Translations under genes and position numbers: made by a program | Origin: Gammaproteobacteria bacterium | Lineage (GTDB): Bacteria > Pseudomonadota > Gammaproteobacteria > UBA6429 > Thiohalophilaceae | Assembly (NCBI GenBank): GCA_030593785.1 | Contig: JAUVGM010000107.1 | Span: 1 to 7,476, forward strand | Direction: 5' to 3' | DNA: 7,476 nt | Notes under the pieces: model-generated | What the model was told of the DNA's origin: nothing | Databases searched by the model: none | Seen by the model: only the letters and a program-made list of their open reading frames with translations | In this document: in pieces, positions 1-4,014 of the stretch | How positions within the stretch are numbered: position 1 is the first letter of the stretch | How the letters are laid out: each line of letters begins with the position of its first letter

Positions 1-1
1 T

Positions 2-1504
2 TTTGTCCCTAAAAACCTGCAATTAATTGATCCAAGAGGGATTGTTAAAGCACAAAATATTGCCCAATTTAATCATGCAAAAAAACCTGGGTTAGACGGA
101 TTTCAAGGTATATGCTTATCATACATCCAAACATTACAAGACCAAAATTGGGAAGCTACTCATCCTCAATCAAATTTCCCTGAAGATGAGAGACAAAAAA
201 TTATTGATGAATATGTAGCATTAGAAGAACTTATAAATACTCTATTTAAAACAACTTTGGGACGCTCTAAAGATGGAAGTGCAACATTGTTTTCTAAACC
301 TATTGCTGAGTCAAACTTATCGGATGGTCAAAAAGTATTAATACAATTTATTGTCGCTTTACATGCTCAAAAAGGAAGTTTGAACAATACTATTTTTTTA
401 ATGGATGAACCAGAAAACCATTTGCACCCCTCAGCACTAATAGATTTCCTTGATACATTATCTAAGGCCGCAACAAACTCACAATTTTGGATTGCAACTC
501 ACTCTATACCCCTACTTTCATATATTGCAGCAAAAGAGCCCATGTCAATATGGTATGTGGAAGATGGGAAGGTAAGTAATGCAGGTAGGCACCCTGAAAA
601 AGTATTAAGTGGCTTACTTGGAAATGATGAGCAAATTTCATACTTACATTCATTTACCTCATTACCGGCTCAATACGCTGCTATAAACTATGCGGTTGAG
701 AGTTTAATCCTCCCAAATGTAATTGGAGATACATCAGCCGATCCTCAAGTGGCTCAAATTAGTAACATGATTGGAATGGAATCATCAGATTCATATATTT
801 CTATATTGGATTACGGTGCAGGTAAAAGCCGACTAATATCTGGGCTCTCAGAGCTTCTCGAAGAAAACGAAATAAATATACAAGATAAAATTAATTACTT
901 TGCTTTCGATACATATACAGATGACTTGGAAGTTCGAGAGAAAACTATACAAGCACTGTATGGAAAGGATAAACCACGAGCATATTCAACAAGAGAAGAT
1001 TTTTTTACTTCAAATAATGATGAAAGTATTGATGTGGTCGTTATGTGTAATGTATTACATGAGATCCCACCGAATGAATGGTTAACTATATTGAATCCTG
1101 ATTCACTAATTTTTCGTTCTCTTAAAGATACTGGATACCTGCTTGTTGTAGAGGATCAACGTATACCAACAGGTGAAAAGGCGCATCAATTTGGCTTTAT
1201 GGTTTTAGATACACCTCATCTCAAAACACTATTTTCTGTTAGTGGTGAGGATATTGATAAGGAATTATTTGTAATTAGTGATCACAGAAATGATGGTCGA
1301 TTAAAAGCTCATCTTATATCAAAAGAACTATTGAGCCGTGTAAATGCTGACACACGTAAAAAAGCCATAACAGAACTTAGAGCAACAGCGAGAGATAAGA
1401 TTAACGAATTAAGAAGCCAAGCTCCTAATTACATGACGGGGCAAATGCATGGGTTCTGGACACAGCAATTTGCAAATACCTCTCTATTCCTTGAGCAGAT
1501 ATAA
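2..1504 (+). CDS. ABC/SMC-class ATPase fused to a class I methyltransferase-like domain (5' partial)
   Basis: The frame is open from the first bases, so the gene starts before the window; 500 codons are visible, ending in TAA at 1502-1504. A TTG at 257 is an internal codon, not the start. The first half matches the C-terminal lobe of ABC/SMC/RecF-like ATPases: signature motif LSDGQK (317-334), Walker B IFLMDE continuing PENHLHP (392-430), and H-loop IATHS (491-505). Walker A must lie upstream. Overcoming-lysogenisation (OLD) proteins carry a Toprim nuclease after such a lobe. Here, about 95 residues after the H-loop, there is instead a Rossmann methyltransferase pattern: motif I ILDYGAGKSRL (803-835), acidic end of strand 2 in YFAFD, and motif IV/V-like VVVMCNVLHEI. 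The C-terminus looks helical and charged. Base composition is clearly lower in GC than the fdh operon. A cytoplasmic enzyme in defence or nucleic-acid or protein modification is possible but is inference; the substrate is unknown. The domain calls are firmer than the function. Confidence 0.85.
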   Translation, partial: FVPKNLQLIDPRGIVKAQNIAQFNHAKKPGLDGFQGICLSYIQTLQDQNWEATHPQSNFPEDERQKIIDEYVALEELINTLFKTTLGRSKDGSATLFSKPIAESNLSDGQKVLIQFIVALHAQKGSLNNTIFLMDEPENHLHPSALIDFLDTLSKAATNSQFWIATHSIPLLSYIAAKEPMSIWYVEDGKVSNAGRHPEKVLSGLLGNDEQISYLHSFTSLPAQYAAINYAVESLILPNVIGDTSADPQVAQISNMIGMESSDSYISILDYGAGKSRLISGLSELLEENEINIQDKINYFAFDTYTDDLEVREKTIQALYGKDKPRAYSTREDFFTSNNDESIDVVVMCNVLHEIPPNEWLTILNPDSLIFRSLKDTGYLLVVEDQRIPTGEKAHQFGFMVLDTPHLKTLFSVSGEDIDKELFVISDHRNDGRLKAHLISKELLSRVNADTRKKAITELRATARDKINELRSQAPNYMTGQMHGFWTQQFANTSLFLEQI

Positions 1505-1613
1505 CTGAAATTACATCTGACTACTCAGTCAAAGCACCGCCCTTACCGTGCCCTTAAATTTCAAATTTCAGAATCAAAAAAGGCCCAGATATAATCTGAG
1601 CCTTTAATAAATA
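1505..1613. other. Junction between the fusion gene and the tRNA-Met 3' end
   Basis: This is the gap between the stop codon of the fusion gene and the CCA end of tRNA-Met. I see no gene in it. It contains an 8-bp inverted repeat, CTGAAATT at 1505-1512 and AATTTCAG at 1564-1571, and the tRNA terminator. If an element inserted at the 3' end of the tRNA, its boundary would lie here or inside the tRNA, but no second attachment copy is visible. Confidence 0.5.
1576..1605 (-). terminator. Rho-independent terminator of the tRNA-Met unit
   Basis: Read on the minus strand, a 12-bp stem with a 3-nt loop is followed by six Ts (plus-strand As at 1576-1581). The arms are 1579-1590 and 1594-1605. The single imperfect pair (1585 with 1599) is a tolerable G-U on the minus strand but a C-A mismatch on the plus strand. 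The plus strand also has only three Ts after the stem. The terminator therefore serves mainly the tRNA, and may act weakly on the convergent ATPase gene. Confidence 0.85.
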
Positions 1614-1690
1614 TGGTGGCTACACCTAGATTCGAACTAGGGACCCCAACATTATGAGTGTTGTGCTCTAACCAACTGAGCTATGTAGCC
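1614..1690 (-). tRNA. tRNA-Met (CAU), elongator type
   Basis: The minus strand gives a complete 77-nt cloverleaf. The acceptor stem pairs GGCTACA with TGTAGCC. The D arm is GCTCAGTTGGTTAGAGC, and the anticodon arm is CAACA-CTCATAA-TGTTG. The T arm is CCTAG-TTCGAAT-CTAGG, followed by discriminator A and an encoded CCA at 1614-1616. The anticodon CAT is at 1654-1656. The D arm and anticodon loop match E. coli elongator tRNA-Met from memory. The acceptor starts with a paired G1-C72, unlike the unpaired first position of bacterial initiator tRNA, and there is no run of three G-C pairs in the anticodon stem. A lysidine tRNA-Ile2, which is also CAT, cannot be fully excluded but fits less well. It is transcribed after the tRNA relic at 1794-1848, probably from the promoter at 1897-1925. 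Confidence 0.95.
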
Positions 1691-1695
1691 TTTTT
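1652..1695 (-). repeat. Direct repeat, copy in the intact tRNA-Met
   Basis: This 44-nt block runs from the anticodon loop through the 5' end of the tRNA and into its T-rich flank on the plus strand. It matches 1810-1853 with one mismatch, in the D loop. The second copy is the 5' half of the tRNA relic. Confidence 0.9.
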
Positions 1696-1793
1696 CATTT
1701 TCCGATTGAGTGTTGGGTTCATTTTAACAAAAAAAAATAAATTTTTCTGTTTTCAAAAAAAAGAAAAAACACTCAAATTTTCTTCTCTTTTTT
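1691..1793 (-). other. A/T-rich spacer between the tRNA relic and tRNA-Met
   Basis: This stretch of about 100 bases has no gene and is dominated by A and T runs. It contains TTGAGTGTT at 1706-1714 and its exact inverse AACACTCAA at 1768-1776. The core TGAGTGTTG at 1707-1715 also occurs in the anticodon arm of the intact tRNA (1655-1663) and of the relic (1813-1821). If transcribed, as the upstream promoter implies, it would be removed during tRNA maturation. Confidence 0.6.
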
Positions 1794-1848
1794 GGCTACG
1801 ACCCAATCCTTATGAGTGTTGTGCTCTAACCAGCTGAGCTATGTAGCC
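1794..1848 (-). pseudogene. Truncated tRNA-Met relic lacking the T arm
   Basis: On the minus strand the first 39 nt match the intact tRNA-Met except for one D-loop base: acceptor 5' strand, D arm, 5' anticodon stem and anticodon loop with CAT at 1812-1814. After the loop the sequence diverges to GGATTGGGTCGTAGCC. The whole T arm is missing and the 3' anticodon strand no longer pairs fully. The 3' acceptor strand GTAGCC survives and can still pair with GGCTAC (6 bp); pair 7 is an A-C mismatch. No CCA follows, only a run of As. At 55 nt it is too short for a normal bacterial tRNA. The likely origin is a tandem tRNA-Met copy that lost about 20 nt, perhaps between short GTC repeats. It lies first after the promoter, so it is probably still transcribed. 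Confidence 0.85.
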
Positions 1849-1853
1849 TTTTT
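1810..1853 (-). repeat. Direct repeat, copy in the tRNA relic
   Basis: This is the second copy of the 44-nt block at 1652-1695, with one mismatch. Identity extends into the T-run outside the tRNA 5' end but stops at the anticodon loop. That pattern fits an old tandem duplication followed by decay of the 3' half of this copy. Confidence 0.9.
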
Positions 1854-1888
1854 TCTTTCGAAATGCATCAGGAAATGTACTTCTTGAG

Positions 1889-1925
1889 AGCCGCGCATTG
1901 TGGGTTTTGCCTCGGCATTTGTCAA
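1889..1925 (-). promoter_or_regulatory. Sigma70 promoter of the tRNA-Met unit, stringent type
   Basis: On the minus strand a perfect -35 TTGACA (1920-1925) lies 17 bases before CACAAT (1897-1902), which matches the -10 consensus at 4 of 6 positions. Directly after it comes a GC-rich discriminator, GCGCGGC. This layout is characteristic of stable-RNA promoters repressed by ppGpp and DksA. Transcription should start near 1889-1890, about 41 nt before the tRNA relic. It begins just after the fdh operon terminator, so the two units are insulated. An A-rich stretch just before the -35 might act as an UP element, but this is weak. Confidence 0.8.
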
Positions 1926-1967
1926 GATATCGAGGTGGTTTTTCTGATAATAAGCCTTCGATTTCAC

Positions 1968-1996
1968 AAAAAAATGGCCTGAAAACAGGCCATTTT
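1968..1996 (-). terminator. Rho-independent terminator of the fdh operon
   Basis: The minus strand has a perfect 11-bp stem (arms 1986-1996 and 1971-1981) closing a TTTT loop. The stem core is GGCCTG/CAGGCC. The transcript then continues into seven Us (plus-strand As at 1968-1974). It lies 22 bases after the fdhC stop codon and separates the operon from the tRNA promoter. Confidence 0.93.
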
Positions 1997-2018
1997 ATGC
2001 TTCAAGTAAAGATGATGT

Positions 2019-3086
2019 TTATCCCGGTAAGGTTTCTGCATTTGAACTCGTGCTAGAGCTTTCAGAGCCTCCACCTTGCTTAACTTCCTCATACCAGAGG
2101 TCGTGGTGCTGTTTGGCCCAGTTTTCATCGACTTCGCCTGTGAGCATGCCGTCAAGTGAACCTTCACTACCCAGGGTACCAATGTAGATATGGCCAAAGG
2201 CTACCGCTATCCAGATTATAGATAGGGTGCCATGAATCAAATTGGCATTCTGCATGGCATTACGGACTTGATCAAAGTTAGGGAAATCAAGAATCAAACC
2301 TGTGATAGCCACTGTGAGCCCCATTCCCGTTACAACCCAGAACCAGACTTTTTCACCACCATTAAAGCGTCCACAACTGACGTGTTCATTACCGATGATG
2401 CCACCACCACCCGCTTTAAACCATTTGATGTCATTTGCATCAATAAAGTTATGTTTTAACCAGCTCACGATCATTATCACTAAAACAATAGTAAATAATG
2501 GCCCAAGATAATTATGTACACTTATGGCAAAACTCGCATAAGCGGCAAAGCCATTGGCGCCTAACAACGGAATTAACACGGCTCGTCCAAACATCATACT
2601 GAGACCGGTTATGGTCAGCAGGATAAACAATGTGGCTGTTGACCAATGTATGGTGCGATCAAAAATGGCCCATCGAGTGATGGTGTTTCCTGAACGCCCG
2701 TTATCCAATTTCATTCCACCTGTTTTCAGGTGATAAATGAGCATGGTTAACAAACTAATTATCAGCATGTATGCGCCAATAGTCGCAATGGGCCCATTAC
2801 GTAAATTACGCCAATTTTCGCCACTACCCTGGATGAGTACATTAGCTTCTAATGCTTTGTTTGCACTATATCCTGCTTGTCCGTCACGTACCGCTCGCCA
2901 ATAGTTTGACCGAGGATTTGTTGCTCCTTCAGCAGCTGCATTGGCTGTTGTATCAAAGCCCGTGTAGACATAACCACCTAACGGCAATAACATCACGGAT
3001 AAAATTATAAAAAGAAATGACCAACCCATCATTTTTTTACGTCGAGCTAAACGGGAATCTCCATTACTTTTTTTCTGTTTAGTCAT
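2019..3086 (-). CDS. fdhC: Formate dehydrogenase gamma subunit, cytochrome b (FdhC)
   Basis: This 355-aa membrane subunit takes electrons from FdhB and reduces quinone through two b haems; it belongs to the Ni-hydrogenase/formate dehydrogenase cytochrome b family. Hydrophobic segments lie at about residues 21-43, 99-120, 146-168, 187-209, 248-268 and 282-303. The core after the first segment is the usual four-helix haem-binding bundle. The first two segments enclose a polar, probably periplasmic stretch with NYWRAVRDG and a WRNLRNGP motif. Candidate haem ligands are His147 (RTIHW), His191 (SVHNYLG), His285 (NLIHG) and His299 (FGHIYIG). The C-tail is polar and rich in Ser. I chose the ATG at 3084-3086 over a GTG seven codons upstream because AAGGTGGAG at 3094-3102 sits 7 nt before the ATG. 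The gene follows the small lipoprotein gene by 29 nt and ends the operon. Confidence 0.93.
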   Translation of the reverse strand: MTKQKKSNGDSRLARRKKMMGWSFLFIILSVMLLPLGGYVYTGFDTTANAAAEGATNPRSNYWRAVRDGQAGYSANKALEANVLIQGSGENWRNLRNGPIATIGAYMLIISLLTMLIYHLKTGGMKLDNGRSGNTITRWAIFDRTIHWSTATLFILLTITGLSMMFGRAVLIPLLGANGFAAYASFAISVHNYLGPLFTIVLVIMIVSWLKHNFIDANDIKWFKAGGGGIIGNEHVSCGRFNGGEKVWFWVVTGMGLTVAITGLILDFPNFDQVRNAMQNANLIHGTLSIIWIAVAFGHIYIGTLGSEGSLDGMLTGEVDENWAKQHHDLWYEEVKQGGGSESSSTSSNAETLPG

Positions 3087-3093
3087 TATCACT

Positions 3094-3102
3094 CTCCACC
3101 TT
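3094..3102 (-). promoter_or_regulatory. Ribosome binding site deciding the fdhC start
   Basis: AAGGTGGAG on the minus strand lies 7 nt before the ATG at 3084-3086. It overlaps the codons that would follow the alternative upstream GTG (3105-3107), so that GTG is unlikely to be the start. Confidence 0.7.
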
Positions 3103-3115
3103 ATCACTCTTTAGC

Positions 3116-3313
3116 TTAACGGTCTGTTTGTACCATATCGAAGCGTTTACGTAGCCGCTCTTTATGAGCAGTACTCTTGGATGCATTTACTAAAGGATCT
3201 TCTGGTCCTTTGTATTCACCCGCTTCATGTAAAGTAACACCAACATCGTCATAGCATGCGGTAAGCATCATGCTGCTAACCAACAATATAAAAATGCTTA
3301 ACTGTTTTAGCAT
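3116..3313 (-). CDS. Small lipoprotein encoded between fdhB and fdhC
   Basis: The product is 65 aa. It has a lipoprotein signal peptide: a short positive start, a hydrophobic core, and lipobox LTAC with the acylated Cys at residue 20. The mature part is about 46 residues and mostly polar, with HEAGEYKGPEDPL followed by a basic helix-like tail ending VQTDR. There is no haem motif (CXXCH) and the only Cys is the lipid-bearing one, so it does not itself bind an iron-sulfur cluster through Cys. The start is supported by GGGGA at 3321-3325, 7 nt before the ATG. Its place between the electron-transfer subunit and the membrane subunit suggests a periplasmic role in assembly or stability of the complex, but this is inference. 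I do not recognise a named family with confidence. Confidence 0.82.
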   Translation of the reverse strand: MLKQLSIFILLVSSMMLTACYDDVGVTLHEAGEYKGPEDPLVNASKSTAHKERLRKRFDMVQTDR

Positions 3314-3348
3314 CAGTCAGTCCCCATTGGATTAATTGCTTTTAAGAA

Positions 3349-3382
3349 TAATGAAACAGCGTTCTTTGACACTGTTTCATTA
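3349..3382 (-). repeat. Inverted repeat (hairpin) between fdhB and the lipoprotein gene
   Basis: The arms TAATGAAACAG (3349-3359) and CTGTTTCATTA (3372-3382) form a perfect 11-bp stem with a 12-nt loop. It lies 7 nt after the fdhB stop. On the transcribed strand no clear U-run follows, so it does not look like a full terminator. It could be a partial attenuator, or a structure that protects or processes mRNA and sets the ratio of fdhAB to the genes downstream. Confidence 0.75.
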
Positions 3383-3389
3383 TCACTTT

Positions 3390-3977
3390 TTAGGATTTGC
3401 CGTAAGCTTTATCCCAACCCCATGTTTGTGGACGACCACTGCGGCGTGTTGTTCTTTCACTATATATAGCTGAAATCACATCACCATCACCCGCTAATAA
3501 TGCCTTGGTAGAACACATTTCTGCACAGAGTGGTAACTTGCCTTCTGCAATACGGTTGCGACCATACTTTTCTTCTTCTGCTTGTGAACTGTCTTCTTCA
3601 GGTCCACCGGCACAGAAAGTACATTTATCCATTTTTCCGCGAATACCAAATGCGGACTTCTGGGGAAATTGTGGCGCTCCAAACGGACATGCATATAAGC
3701 AATAACCACAACCAATGCATTGATCCTTATTGTGCAAGACAATGCCATCATCAGTAGTATAGAAAACGTCTACTGGACATACCGCCATGCAAGGTGCATC
3801 CGTACAATGCATACAAGCCACTGAAATTGATTTTTCACCGGGTTCACCATCATTAAGTGTTACCACTCTTCGACGATTAATTCCCCATGGGACTTCATTT
3901 TCATTCTTACAAGCTGTAACACAACCGTTACACTCGATGCACCGTTCTGCATCACACAAAAACTTCATACGAGCCAT
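3390..3977 (-). CDS. fdhB: Formate dehydrogenase beta subunit, four [4Fe-4S] clusters (FdhB)
   Basis: This 195-aa ferredoxin-like subunit carries electrons from FdhA to FdhC. Sixteen ligand Cys form four groups: residues 13/16/19/23 (CIECNGCVTAC), 55/58/63/67 (CMHCTDAPCMAVC), 87/90/93/97 (CIGCGYCLYAC), and 119/122/151/155 (CTFC ... CAEMC). Cys8 is an extra one. Unlike E. coli FdnH and FdoH, which run to about 290-300 aa with a C-terminal membrane helix, it has no membrane segment. It resembles the shorter soluble FdhB form I know from Wolinella and Shewanella. It has no signal peptide of its own, so it probably leaves the cytoplasm bound to FdhA through Tat. The ATG at 3975-3977 has AGGAG at 3986-3990, 8 nt away. 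The gene follows fdhA by 37 nt. Confidence 0.95.
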   Translation of the reverse strand: MARMKFLCDAERCIECNGCVTACKNENEVPWGINRRRVVTLNDGEPGEKSISVACMHCTDAPCMAVCPVDVFYTTDDGIVLHNKDQCIGCGYCLYACPFGAPQFPQKSAFGIRGKMDKCTFCAGGPEEDSSQAEEEKYGRNRIAEGKLPLCAEMCSTKALLAGDGDVISAIYSERTTRRSGRPQTWGWDKAYGKS

Positions 3978-4014
3978 TTTTTCTTCTCCTCGTTGGTTTC
4001 GTTGACGCGGCTTA

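Noticed and set aside
257..259. TTG at 257 as the start of the ATPase-methyltransferase gene
   Set aside because: The frame is open from position 2 with plausible protein sequence, and the ATPase domain needs its Walker A half upstream. The gene is 5'-truncated by the window edge.
812..826. GAGKS in the second domain as a Walker A motif
   Set aside because: The first Gly of the GxxxxGK[ST] pattern is missing. The context ILDYGAGKSRL fits methyltransferase motif I better.
1652..1853. The 44-nt direct repeat as the two attachment sites of a mobile element
   Set aside because: Only about 115 bases separate the copies, with no gene between them. The shared part is the tRNA 5' half, whereas insertion usually duplicates the 3' end. 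A decayed tandem tRNA copy explains it better.
1964..2197. Minus-strand 77-aa reading frame over the fdhC end and terminator
   Set aside because: It overlaps fdhC in another frame and runs through the terminator hairpin; no family likeness or ribosome binding site supports it.
3494..4005. Reading frames in other frames across fdhB
   Set aside because: All are shadows of the clear four-cluster ferredoxin gene; their Cys and His patterns do not form motifs.
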